NCBI RefSeq assembly: GCF_014204835.1
Contig: NZ_JACHMD010000001.1
Span: forward strand, 2,232,001 to 2,296,000
Length of the DNA: 64,000 bases
Reading direction: 5' to 3'
Source: Microbacterium marinum
GTDB lineage: Bacteria > Actinomycetota > Actinomycetes > Actinomycetales > Microbacteriaceae
Each line of letters starts with the position of its first letter. Positions within the stretch are counted from its first letter, which is position 1. The position numbers were made by a program, and so were the translations under genes. This document shows positions 8,679 through 16,455 of this stretch, in pieces. The notes beneath the pieces were generated by a model, which worked only from the letters and a program-made list of their open reading frames with translations, was not told the DNA's origin and ran no database searches.

Positions 8679-9367
8679 CCGGGGAAGAGGACATCCTCTC
8701 GTCTCTCGCCGCGTCTCTCGCCGAGCGCGGGGACGACCTCGTCGAAGCCCTCGGCGAGACGGCGTACATGCTCGGCGTCTCCCTCGCCACAGCGGTGCTG
8801 ATCGGGCTCCCCCTGGGGACGGCGGTCTATCTCACCCGCCCGGGCGGGATCGAACCCCAGCGCATCGTCTGGACCATCGCGGACACGCTGATCAACGTCA
8901 TCCGCTCGTTCCCGTTCCTCCTCCTCGTCGTCTTCCTCGTGCCGGTGACCCGGGCCGTCTACGGCACCACGTTCGGGACACCCGCGGCGACCTTCTCCCT
9001 CTGCGTGGTCGCGGTCGCCGTCTACGGGCGACTCGTGGAGCAGATCCTGCGCGAAGTCAGTCCTGGGATCCCGCGCGTCGCGCAGACCCTGGGGGCGACC
9101 GTGCCCCAGACCGTCCTGCGCTTCCTGCTGCCGGAGGCCGTACCCGGGCTCGTCTACGCGCTCACATCGGCGAGCATCAGTCTGCTCTCCTACTCGACGG
9201 TGCTCGGCGTCGTCGGCGGCGGGGGCATCGGCGACTTCGCACTGCGCTACGGCTATCAGGAGTACGACGACGTGCTCATGTACTTCACCATCCTCGTGAT
9301 CCTCGCGCTCGTGCTGGTCATCCAGACCATCGGGCAACGGATCTCGATCCGCCTCGACCACCGGTGA
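8675..9367 (+). CDS. metI: Methionine-type ABC importer, permease
   Basis: A 230-residue membrane protein with five to six hydrophobic segments and the coupling-loop EAA-like segment (TLGATVPQTVLRFLLPEA), as in MetI permeases. The start ATG overlaps the metN stop by 4 bp, so translation is coupled. It forms the membrane channel that works with the metN ATPase and the metQ lipoprotein. Confidence 0.92.
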   Translation: MTGEEDILSSLAASLAERGDDLVEALGETAYMLGVSLATAVLIGLPLGTAVYLTRPGGIEPQRIVWTIADTLINVIRSFPFLLLVVFLVPVTRAVYGTTFGTPAATFSLCVVAVAVYGRLVEQILREVSPGIPRVAQTLGATVPQTVLRFLLPEAVPGLVYALTSASISLLSYSTVLGVVGGGGIGDFALRYGYQEYDDVLMYFTILVILALVLVIQTIGQRISIRLDHR

Positions 9368-9405
9368 CCACCGGCATCCCCCTCGATCCCACAAGGAGAC
9401 ACCCC

Positions 9406-10224
9406 ATGACCCTGCGTCGCACGACCCTGCGCCCCCTCGCGCTCGCCGCCCTCACCATTGCCACCATCGCCCTCGCCGGGTGCGCTGCGTCCGCCTCACC
9501 GGGCGACGCGGCTGTCCAGACCCTCCGCGTCGGCGCCGTGACATCGCCCATGACCGACATCGTCGAGGCCGCCGCCGAGGAGATCGCAGACGGCTACGAG
9601 ATCGAGCTGGTCGAGGTCGCCGACTACGTGACGATCAACCAGATGCTGGCCGCCGGCGACATCGATGCGAACTTCTCGCAGCACGAGCCCTACATGCAGG
9701 AGTTCAACGCCGCGAACGACGCGTCGCTCACCGCGGTGCAGCCGATCTACAACTTCACGATCGCGTTCTACTCCAAGACCATCGACGACATCGCCGACCT
9801 GCCCGACGGCGCGACCGTCGCGATCCCGAACGACGCCTCGAACACCGGCCGGGCGCTGAAAATGCTCGCCGACGCCGACATCATCACTCTCGCCGAGGGC
9901 GTGGACCCGTATGCGGCGACCGTCGATGACATCGCCGAGAACCCGAAGGACCTGGAGTTCCTCGAGCTGCAGATCACCCAGCTCAACACGGCTTACGACG
10001 AGGCGGATCTCGTGTTCCAGTGGCCTTCGCACATCGCCGCCCTCGGACTGACGCCGCAGGACGACGGCCTTCTCACGGAGCTCGACGACCGGTTCGCACT
10101 GCAGGTCGTGGTCCCCGAAGAGGATGCCGACGCGGCCTCCACCGACGCGCTCGTCGACGCTTTCACGAGCGACCCGGTGCGCGCGATCATCGACGACAAC
10201 GCGACCATCGAGACCGCCTTCTGA
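9406..10224 (+). CDS. metQ: MetQ/NlpA-type substrate-binding lipoprotein
   Basis: A 272-residue lipoprotein with a signal peptide and lipobox (IALAGC, cysteine near residue 26). The mature part has the NlpA family hallmarks: an N-terminal RVGAVTSPMTDI strand, VEVADYVTINQMLAAGDIDANFSQHEPYM, and PNDASNTGRALKML. It would capture methionine (or a related compound) outside the membrane for the metNI channel. An AAGGAG ribosome binding site (9393-9398) supports the ATG at 9406. Followed by a strong hairpin terminator. Confidence 0.93.
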   Translation: MTLRRTTLRPLALAALTIATIALAGCAASASPGDAAVQTLRVGAVTSPMTDIVEAAAEEIADGYEIELVEVADYVTINQMLAAGDIDANFSQHEPYMQEFNAANDASLTAVQPIYNFTIAFYSKTIDDIADLPDGATVAIPNDASNTGRALKMLADADIITLAEGVDPYAATVDDIAENPKDLEFLELQITQLNTAYDEADLVFQWPSHIAALGLTPQDDGLLTELDDRFALQVVVPEEDADAASTDALVDAFTSDPVRAIIDDNATIETAF

Positions 10225-10241
10225 GCGGTGCGGGCCCGGCG
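10221..10241. repeat. 21-bp direct repeat, left copy
   Basis: This copy contains the metQ stop codon and runs into CGGGCCCGGCG. An identical 21-bp copy lies at 11365-11385. The two flank the DUF559 gene. Confidence 0.85.
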
Positions 10242-10268
10242 TCGCTTGGCGAGGAGTTGACACATCCC

Positions 10269-10296
10269 GAGGGCCGGATCTCGGCATCCGGCCCTC
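10269..10296 (+). terminator. metNIQ terminator hairpin
   Basis: A perfect 11-bp stem, GAGGGCCGGAT (10269-10279) with ATCCGGCCCTC (10286-10296) and a 6-nt loop, about 45 nt after the metQ stop. No long U-run follows, as is common in high-GC actinobacteria. Confidence 0.75.
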
Positions 10297-10299
10297 GCA

Positions 10300-10335
10300 A
10301 ACCTCCGCTTCCTCGCGAACCTCCGCTTCCTCGCG
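10300..10335. repeat. 18-bp tandem duplication
   Basis: AACCTCCGCTTCCTCGCG occurs twice in tandem (10300-10317 and 10318-10335), followed by a further AACC, just before the 3' end of the DUF559 gene. Confidence 0.85.
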
Positions 10336-10340
10336 AACCA

Positions 10341-11174
10341 TCACCGTTCAGCGAGGTGCAGCCCCTGAGCGACGGCCCGGGCGATCGCGTCCTGCACGAC
10401 GTGCCAACGATGCACGACCTGGGCGTAGCCGACCCGGATCACGTGGTAGCCGAGGAGCATCAGCTCTGCGTCGTGGGCATTGTCGGCCTCGCGCTGCGCT
10501 CCGACGTGGGTCCCCCCATCGATCTGCAGGACCAGGCGATCGCCGATCAGGAAATCCACGCGATGCCCGGCGATCCATGCCTGCGGCACGATCGAGACGC
10601 GGAGCCATGTGAGCCGCGGTGGGATGAACGACTCGAGGCCTGATCCAGCGAACGGCGTCGCCTGCGTCAGGACAGCCCGCGCCCGTCCACGAAACGGGAG
10701 CCTGTGCAGGGCCGGCAGCTGCACCACCCCACGTTCGAGGGCCGACTCCCAGATCGCGAGCGCCTCCTCGAACGGCAGACAGGATGCCGCGAGTGCGAGG
10801 ACGTTCTCGATTGGGTCCACGAGTGCGTCCGGCGCCCGCGGCACGATCGGCTCCGCCCAGTGCAGGACGGTCCGCGGATCTGAAACCCGCACAGAGCCGG
10901 AATGCGCGGGTGCCGCCACGTGCGCGGCATCCGCATGGAGCACCCACAACCCGAGCCGCTGCGCCTGCGTCACGCACGTGAGCACCACGCCCGCCGTGGC
11001 CGCGGCACGGAGCGCCGGGTCGCTCGATGGCACCGCAACCCACCCTCGCCGCGGTCGCAGGAGGTCGCCGGCCTCGACCGCCGTCCGCAGAGCGCGATCG
11101 CTGAAGCCGAGCCGGCGAAGCTCCCCCGATCGGACGATCCCGCCACGCTGCACCACCGCATCCGTCACTGTCAT
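10341..11174 (-). CDS. DUF559-domain protein with AbiEi-like N-terminus
   Basis: A 277-residue two-part protein. The first 50 residues look like the winged-helix region of AbiEi-type antitoxins (GGIVRSGELRRLGFSDRALR, then LLRPRRGWVAVP). The C-terminus (about residues 200-277) has the DUF559 fold related to Vsr endonucleases: HRVDFLIGDRLVLQIDGGTHVG. Many relatives have Glu where this protein has Gln in QIDG, so nuclease activity is uncertain. No AbiEii-type partner lies nearby. The ATG at 11172-11174 gives the expected start; an ATG at 11231 is an alternative. Direct repeats on both sides suggest the gene is accessory. Confidence 0.8.
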   Translation of the reverse strand: MTVTDAVVQRGGIVRSGELRRLGFSDRALRTAVEAGDLLRPRRGWVAVPSSDPALRAAATAGVVLTCVTQAQRLGLWVLHADAAHVAAPAHSGSVRVSDPRTVLHWAEPIVPRAPDALVDPIENVLALAASCLPFEEALAIWESALERGVVQLPALHRLPFRGRARAVLTQATPFAGSGLESFIPPRLTWLRVSIVPQAWIAGHRVDFLIGDRLVLQIDGGTHVGAQREADNAHDAELMLLGYHVIRVGYAQVVHRWHVVQDAIARAVAQGLHLAER

Positions 11175-11364
11175 CCGCACAGCCTCGTGATCGCGACCGT
11201 CACCCGGCACACGACACCTCACGCTGTGCACGGCAACACCGCGCGCGAGCCTGGGGAGGAGCTTCGCGGTCTCATCGCGAGGACGTGACAGGTCTCGAGG
11301 ACCGGACCCTTGCTTCCCCTCCTCGGCAACCGCCGTCTCCTCGCGAGCCGCCAGCTCGGATCAC

Positions 11365-11385
11365 CTGAGCGGTGCGGGCCCGGCG
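11365..11385. repeat. 21-bp direct repeat, right copy
   Basis: Exact match to 10221-10241. It ends just before the valS -10 hexamer. The interval between copies contains the DUF559 gene and the metQ terminator. Confidence 0.85.
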
Positions 11386-11386
11386 G

Positions 11387-11392
11387 TAGACT
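11387..11392 (+). promoter_or_regulatory. Probable valS -10 element
   Basis: TAGACT, predicting transcription from about 11399 and a leader of roughly 55 nt before the valS start. Between DUF559 and valS (11175-11455) nothing else gene-like is visible. Confidence 0.4.
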
Positions 11393-11455
11393 GGCGGGCA
11401 CCCACACTCAGGCACGCTCACACAGTGCCGCACATATCGCTTGAGGAGCACCACC

Positions 11456-14032
11456 ATGACGAACGCGCAGATCCCTGACAAGCCCGCCCTGGAAGGCCTC
11501 GAGCAGAAGTGGGATGCCGCATGGTCCGCCGCCGGGACCTACCTGTTCGATCGCGACGCGGCCAAGGCCACGGGACGATCGGGCGTCTTCTCGATCGACA
11601 CTCCTCCCCCGACGGCATCCGGTTCGCTCCACATCGGGCACGTCTTCAGCTACACGCACACCGACGTGAAGGTGCGCTACGAGCGCATGCGCGGCAAGAC
11701 GGTGTTCTACCCGATGGGCTGGGATGACAACGGCCTGCCCACCGAGCGTCGCGTGCAGAACTACTACGGTGTGCGCTGCGACACCTCGCTGGCGTACGAC
11801 CCCGACTTCACGCCGCCGTTTCGCGGTGACGCGAAGAGCCTGAAGCCGGCCGACCAGGTGCCGATCAGCCGCCGCAACTTCATCGAGCTCTGCGAAGAGC
11901 TGACGATCGAGGACGAGAAGCAGTTCGAGGACCTCTTCCGCAAGCTCGGCCTGTCGGTCGACTGGACGCAGACCTACCGCACCATCTCGGATGACACGAT
12001 CCGCACGAGCCAGCTCGCGTTCCTCCGCAACCTCGACCGCGGCGAGGCCTACCAGGCCATGGCGCCGACGCTGTGGGACATCGACTTCCGCTCCGCGATC
12101 GCCCAGGCCGAGCTCGAGGACCGCGACCAGCAGGCGTCGTACCACCGCGTGGCCTTCCACAAGACCGACGGCTCCGGCGACATCCACATCGAGACGACGC
12201 GCCCCGAGCTGCTGCCCGCGTGCGTCGCCCTCGTCGCGAACCCCGACGATGAGCGGTACCAGCCCTACTTCGGCTCGACGGTGCGCACCCCGCTCTTCGA
12301 TGTCGAGGTGCCCGTCCTCCCCCACCCGCTCGCGGTGAAGGACAAGGGCACCGGCATCGCGATGATCTGCACCTTCGGTGACGTGACCGACATCATCTGG
12401 TGGCGCGAACTCGACCTGCCGAACCGGACGATCCTCGGTCGCGACGGCCGCATCATCGACGAGTCCCCCGAGGTGCTCGTGACGGATGCCGCGAAGGCGG
12501 CGTACGCGGAGCTTGCCGGCAAGACGGTGTTCAGCGCCAAGAAGCGCATCGTCGAGCTGCTGCAGGAGTCCGGCGAGCTGCTCGAGGTCTCGAAGCCTTT
12601 CACGCACCCCGTGAAGTTCTACGAGAAGGGCGACCGCCCCCTCGAGATCGTCTCCACCCGCCAGTGGTACCTCCGCAACGGCGCCCGCGACGCGGAGCTG
12701 CGCGACAAGCTCATCGAGATGGGCCGCGGCATGGGCTGGCATCCCGATTTCATGCGCGTCCGGTACGAGAACTGGACGAACGGCCTCACCGGCGACTGGC
12801 TCGTGTCGCGCCAGCGCTTCTTCGGTGTGCCGATCCCGGTCTGGTACGGCCTCGACGAGAACGGCGAACGGGACTACGACCGCGTCCTGACGCCCGACGT
12901 GTCCCGCCTGCCCGTCGACCCGACCACAGACGTGCCCGACGGCTACACCGAGGATCAGCGCGGCGTGCCCGGCGGGTTCGACGCCGAGCGCGACATCTTC
13001 GACACGTGGGCGACCTCGTCGCTCACGCCGCAGCTCGCCGGCGGGTGGGAGCGTGACGAGGAGCTCTGGAACCTCGTCGCCCCCTTCGACGTGCGCCCGC
13101 AGGGGCAGGACATCATCCGCACCTGGCTCTTCTCGACGATGGTGCGTTCGGTGCTCGAAGACGGTCGTGCGCCGTGGACGGATGCCGCCATCTCCGGCTT
13201 CATCGTCGACCCCGACCGCAAGAAGATGTCGAAGTCGAAGGGCAACGTGGTGACCCCGGCCGACATCCTCGACGCGCACGGCACCGACGCGGTCCGCTAC
13301 TGGGCGGCCTCCAGCCGACTCGGCGCGGATGCCGCGTTCGACCCGCAGAACCCCACGCAGGTGAAGATCGGGCGCCGCCTGGCGATCAAGGTCCTGAACG
13401 CCGCGAAGTTCGTGCTGTCGTTCCCCGTACCGGAGGGCGCGCGCATCACCCACGCGCTCGACGCCTCGATGCTGGCGACGCTGGATCAGGTCGTCCGCGA
13501 CGCGACGAAGGCCTTCGACGCCTTCGACCACGCCCGCGCCCTCGAGATCACCGAGGCGTTCTTCTGGACGTTCTGCGACGACTACCTCGAGCTCGTGAAG
13601 GAGCGCGCCTACAACCAGGCCGACGCCGGCCAGGCGTCCGCCGCCCTCGCGCTGCGCCTCGCACTGTCGACGCTGCTGCGCCTGCTGGCTCCGGTGCTCT
13701 CCTTCGCCGCGGAGGAATCGTGGTCGTGGTTCGAGGAGGGCTCGGTCCACACCGCCGCCTGGCCGACCCCGCTCGAGATCGATGGGGACCCGGCCGTGCT
13801 CCGCGCGGTCGGTGAGGCTCTGATCGGCGTGCGCCGCGCGAAGACCGAGGCGAAAGCCTCGCAGAAGACGCCGGTCGCTTCGCTCACCGTCGCAGGCCCC
13901 GCCGCCGCGCTCGACGCGATCCGCTCCGCCGAGGGCGACCTCGCCGCGGTCGGTCGCATCGCCGCCGTCAGCTACGCCGACGCCGACGCCATCGCCGTCA
14001 CCGACATCGAACTCGCCCCTCAGGAGGCATGA
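11456..14032 (+). CDS. valS: Valyl-tRNA synthetase
   Basis: An 858-residue class I synthetase with the HIGH motif as HIGH in ASGSLHIGHVFSYTHTD and KMSKS in DRKKMSKSKGNV. The MGWDDNGLPTERRVQ segment is typical of valine enzymes. E. coli ValS is about 950 residues with a C-terminal coiled-coil arm; this protein stops where that arm would begin, so the arm seems absent. GAGGAG (11443-11448) supports the ATG at 11456. Its stop overlaps the start of a small downstream gene. Confidence 0.96.
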   Translation: MTNAQIPDKPALEGLEQKWDAAWSAAGTYLFDRDAAKATGRSGVFSIDTPPPTASGSLHIGHVFSYTHTDVKVRYERMRGKTVFYPMGWDDNGLPTERRVQNYYGVRCDTSLAYDPDFTPPFRGDAKSLKPADQVPISRRNFIELCEELTIEDEKQFEDLFRKLGLSVDWTQTYRTISDDTIRTSQLAFLRNLDRGEAYQAMAPTLWDIDFRSAIAQAELEDRDQQASYHRVAFHKTDGSGDIHIETTRPELLPACVALVANPDDERYQPYFGSTVRTPLFDVEVPVLPHPLAVKDKGTGIAMICTFGDVTDIIWWRELDLPNRTILGRDGRIIDESPEVLVTDAAKAAYAELAGKTVFSAKKRIVELLQESGELLEVSKPFTHPVKFYEKGDRPLEIVSTRQWYLRNGARDAELRDKLIEMGRGMGWHPDFMRVRYENWTNGLTGDWLVSRQRFFGVPIPVWYGLDENGERDYDRVLTPDVSRLPVDPTTDVPDGYTEDQRGVPGGFDAERDIFDTWATSSLTPQLAGGWERDEELWNLVAPFDVRPQGQDIIRTWLFSTMVRSVLEDGRAPWTDAAISGFIVDPDRKKMSKSKGNVVTPADILDAHGTDAVRYWAASSRLGADAAFDPQNPTQVKIGRRLAIKVLNAAKFVLSFPVPEGARITHALDASMLATLDQVVRDATKAFDAFDHARALEITEAFFWTFCDDYLELVKERAYNQADAGQASAALALRLALSTLLRLLAPVLSFAAEESWSWFEEGSVHTAAWPTPLEIDGDPAVLRAVGEALIGVRRAKTEAKASQKTPVASLTVAGPAAALDAIRSAEGDLAAVGRIAAVSYADADAIAVTDIELAPQEA

Positions 14033-14274
14033 TGCGAATGGGTACCCGCTGGGACAGCGGGGCGGAGCCGCCGGCATCCGTCCCGGCTCTGCTGCACGAG
14101 CAGATCGCGGTGGTGGATGCCACGGTGACGCTGTCGGGCGTGCAGCCGAAGCCCCGCTGGACGCTCACCTGGCTGGAGGGCCGCCCCGTCGCCGAGCTGG
14201 AGACGGGTGCCGTCGTCCGACAGGATCGCGACGGCCAGGTCGTCGTCGGCCACGTCGACGCGCTCGAGGACTGA
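14032..14274 (+). CDS. Small hypothetical protein coupled to valS
   Basis: An 80-residue protein starting at an ATG that overlaps the valS stop (ATGA); an ATG 3 nt earlier or one at 14038 is also possible. AGGAGG (14022-14027) precedes it. The sequence is mixed polar with several Trp residues (GTRWDSG, PRWTLTWLEGR) and no Cys. I do not recognise a family. Tight coupling to valS suggests co-expression but gives no function. Confidence 0.65.
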   Translation: MRMGTRWDSGAEPPASVPALLHEQIAVVDATVTLSGVQPKPRWTLTWLEGRPVAELETGAVVRQDRDGQVVVGHVDALED

Positions 14275-14280
14275 CCCCGC

Positions 14281-15534
14281 TCAGGCGTCGGCGGGGCTGA
14301 GCCCCTGCCGGGACGCCTCGAGCAGGAGCTTGGTGCACACGAGGGTGGCGACGAGGCAGAAGCCGCCGGCGAGCAGATAGGGAAGCCGGAGATCTCCTCG
14401 GGCGACCCACCCGCCGAGAACGGTCGCCAGCGGGAACATGCCCCACGTGATCATGCGGATGACGCCCAGCGTCCGGCCGAACAGCACGGGCGGGATGAGC
14501 CGCTGGCGCAGCGCCGCCCACGGGACGTTCCAGGTCGAGATCGCGAACGCCATCGCCGCGTAGGCGACGACCGCCGTGACGACCTCGGGCGCAATGCCCA
14601 CGGCCACGAGCGCGAGCGCCGCCAGCAGGTTCGCCGCCCACATCACGCCGCCGCGTCCGAACCGAGCCACGACGGGCGCGGCGACGAGCGAACCCGCCAG
14701 CGCCCCGAGACCGATGCCTGCGGTCACGAATCCGATCGCCGCCGGCGCAACATCGTGCTCATCGAGGAAGTAGAGGATCGTCGGCGCCTGGGCGAACGAG
14801 AAGGCGCAGCCCATGAGGGACGTGAACAGCACCAGTGCGCGCAGGTAACGGTGGGTCCAGAGGAAGCGGAGCGCCTCCGATGCCGGCACGCGCGGCGCGG
14901 CATCAGGTTTCGATGCTGAGGTGCGAAGCGGCCGCGCGGCTGACAGCGGAAGCAGGACCGCAAGGACGATCGGGACGAGATAGCCGACCGACCCGACCCA
15001 GAGCGGCAGGGCCAGCGACACCGCGAAGAGCACGCCCGCGATGGGCTGCGCGATGAAGCTGTCGATCGTGATCTGCGCGGCCTGGATCCGACCGTTCGCG
15101 CGTTCGAGGTGCTCGTCGCGCACGACCGCGGGGATCACCGCGTTCGTCGCGTTGTCGAACACCGTCTCGCCGAACCCGAACACGAGCGTGCCGGCGAACA
15201 GCCACCAGATGTCGAGGGCACCCGTGACGGTGAGCACCGCGAGGCCGAGCGCCGCGGCGGCGCGGACGGTGTTCGCGACCGCCATGAGGATGCGACGGTC
15301 GAATCGGTCGACGAGCATCCCGGCCGGGATCGCGAAGACGAACCACGGCACGAACGCGAGGGCCGCGAGGATCGAGATCGTCAGAGGGTCACGCGTGAGC
15401 GTGGTCGCGATGAGCGGCACCGCGGTGCGCCCGAGACCGTCGGCCAGATTGCTGAACGCGGCGGCGGTCCACAGGCGACCGAAGGCCGGGCCCAACCCCG
15501 GCTTCACCGGAGGCCTCGGCCGGACCACGGTCAC
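14281..15534 (-). CDS. MFS transporter, probable drug exporter
   Basis: A 417-residue major facilitator protein with about 12 hydrophobic segments, an N-terminal [15 protein letters not shown] segment, and the loop 2-3 motif [12 protein letters not shown] (motif A-like). It resembles the macrolide-efflux/enterobactin-exporter branch of MFS. It is the last gene of a leftward three-gene unit led by an ArsR-like repressor; its start overlaps the 71-codon gene by 4 bp. The regulated context suggests inducible efflux, but the substrate is unknown. Confidence 0.88.
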   Translation of the reverse strand: MTVVRPRPPVKPGLGPAFGRLWTAAAFSNLADGLGRTAVPLIATTLTRDPLTISILAALAFVPWFVFAIPAGMLVDRFDRRILMAVANTVRAAAALGLAVLTVTGALDIWWLFAGTLVFGFGETVFDNATNAVIPAVVRDEHLERANGRIQAAQITIDSFIAQPIAGVLFAVSLALPLWVGSVGYLVPIVLAVLLPLSAARPLRTSASKPDAAPRVPASEALRFLWTHRYLRALVLFTSLMGCAFSFAQAPTILYFLDEHDVAPAAIGFVTAGIGLGALAGSLVAAPVVARFGRGGVMWAANLLAALALVAVGIAPEVVTAVVAYAAMAFAISTWNVPWAALRQRLIPPVLFGRTLGVIRMITWGMFPLATVLGGWVARGDLRLPYLLAGGFCLVATLVCTKLLLEASRQGLSPADA

Positions 15535-15746
15535 CGCGGCAGGATCCCGGTGTGCAGGACCGCGGCGCCGTCCCGTCGACGCTCGATCGCCTCGTCGTGC
15601 GCGAGTCGGAGCGATGCAGATGCGGCCCGCCGTGACATGCGCCGGGTGACGGCGTCCTGCAGCGTGCGGCTGACGACGAGGAGCGCTCGGTCGAGGGGGG
15701 TCGGCGTCGCCGCCGCCACGGGGCGCACGAGGGTGAGAGTGGTCAT
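15531..15746 (-). CDS. Small basic hypothetical protein
   Basis: A 71-residue protein (starting [15 protein letters not shown]) rich in Arg and Ala, with a possible amphipathic helix ([23 protein letters not shown]). It begins 1 bp after the ArsR-like gene stop and its stop overlaps the MFS start (ATGA), so it is clearly part of that unit. No family recognised. The longer open frame upstream lies inside the regulator gene and is not supported. Confidence 0.7.
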   Translation of the reverse strand: MTTLTLVRPVAAATPTPLDRALLVVSRTLQDAVTRRMSRRAASASLRLAHDEAIERRRDGAAVLHTGILPR

Positions 15747-15747
15747 G

Positions 15748-16347
15748 TCAGTTGCCTCCTTCGGGGAGCGCGAAGACGTCCACGCGGACGGTGTAGGGCT
15801 GTGTGCCTGCCTCGTCCTGTCCGCGGTAGCGGTCGCTCGCTTCATCGATGAGCGCCGAGAAGCGCTCGTTGAGCTCCTTCGCCTGGTCAGGTGTCAGGCG
15901 GAGGTTGGCGGTCGAGATGAGCGCGGTCATGTCATCGATCTCGGCCGGTGTGCGGATGCTGTCCCCGACGAAGCGCAGCAGCTGCTGGTGGCGTCGGTTG
16001 AGGAATTCGGTCATGACGACCTGGGTCGCCGCCCTGCCCGACGGCGTCTTCATGGCCTCGGGGTTCGTGAAGGACACGGAGCCCTTCTCCCGCTCCCACC
16101 ACCGCTCACGGGCCGACCCCCGCCCCTCCACCTCGCGGATCAGATCGTGCTTCGCGAGCGCACGCAGGTGGTAGCTCGTCGAGCCGGTCGACTCTCCCGT
16201 CAACGCCGCCAGGGAGCTCGCGGTCTGCGCGCCGTACTGCGACAGGATGTCGTACATCTGCACCCGGAGGGGGTGCGCGAGCGCCTTGAGCGCGCCGGCG
16301 TCGAGAACGCGTTCGGGGCGGGTAGCGGTCGGGTCACTTTCGGTCAT
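15748..16347 (-). CDS. ArsR-like winged-helix transcriptional regulator
   Basis: A 199-residue protein. Residues 20-90 form a winged helix of the ArsR/HTH_20 type (ALKALAHPLRVQMYDILSQYG, then GESTGSTSYHLRALAKHDLI). The C-terminal half is helical with no metal-binding Cys set, so it probably senses an organic compound or partner. A -10 (TATCTT) 6 nt upstream of the ATG at 16345-16347 lies inside a palindrome, so autorepression is likely. It heads the unit with the 71-codon gene and the MFS transporter, a layout typical of repressor-controlled efflux. Confidence 0.9.
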   Translation of the reverse strand: MTESDPTATRPERVLDAGALKALAHPLRVQMYDILSQYGAQTASSLAALTGESTGSTSYHLRALAKHDLIREVEGRGSARERWWEREKGSVSFTNPEAMKTPSGRAATQVVMTEFLNRRHQQLLRFVGDSIRTPAEIDDMTALISTANLRLTPDQAKELNERFSALIDEASDRYRGQDEAGTQPYTVRVDVFALPEGGN

Positions 16348-16349
16348 AA

Positions 16350-16395
16350 TGCAAAGATATCTTTGCACATACTTCTTTGCAAGCATTTCTTTGCA
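16350..16395. promoter_or_regulatory. Operator: 18-bp palindrome plus two phased half-sites
   Basis: TGCAAAGATATCTTTGCA (16350-16367) is a perfect palindrome. Its half-site CTTTGCA recurs at 16375-16381 and 16389-16395, exactly 14 bp apart each time (16361, 16375, 16389). The minus-strand -10 TATCTT (16354-16359) lies in the centre of the palindrome. Its likely ligand is the adjacent ArsR-like regulator. Confidence 0.75.
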
Positions 16396-16455
16396 GATAG
16401 GCGTAGGCGAGTCGCGGCGGGCGTCCGGCCCGGCCCGGGCACGTACGCTGAAGGA

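Noticed and set aside
10257..10262. TTGACA as a -35 element after metQ
   Set aside because: No matching -10 at a suitable distance, and it lies directly before the metQ terminator hairpin.
11408..14077. Long minus-strand open frame (889 codons) opposite valS
   Set aside because: Antisense to a clear valS gene; the product is Arg/Val/Glu-rich with no recognisable domain, as expected for antisense frames at about 70% GC.
15109..16455. Plus-strand extension giving dcp more than 400 extra N-terminal residues
   Set aside because: The extra part overlaps the MFS, small and ArsR-like genes in antisense; the M3 peptidase family starts at the 16456 ATG.
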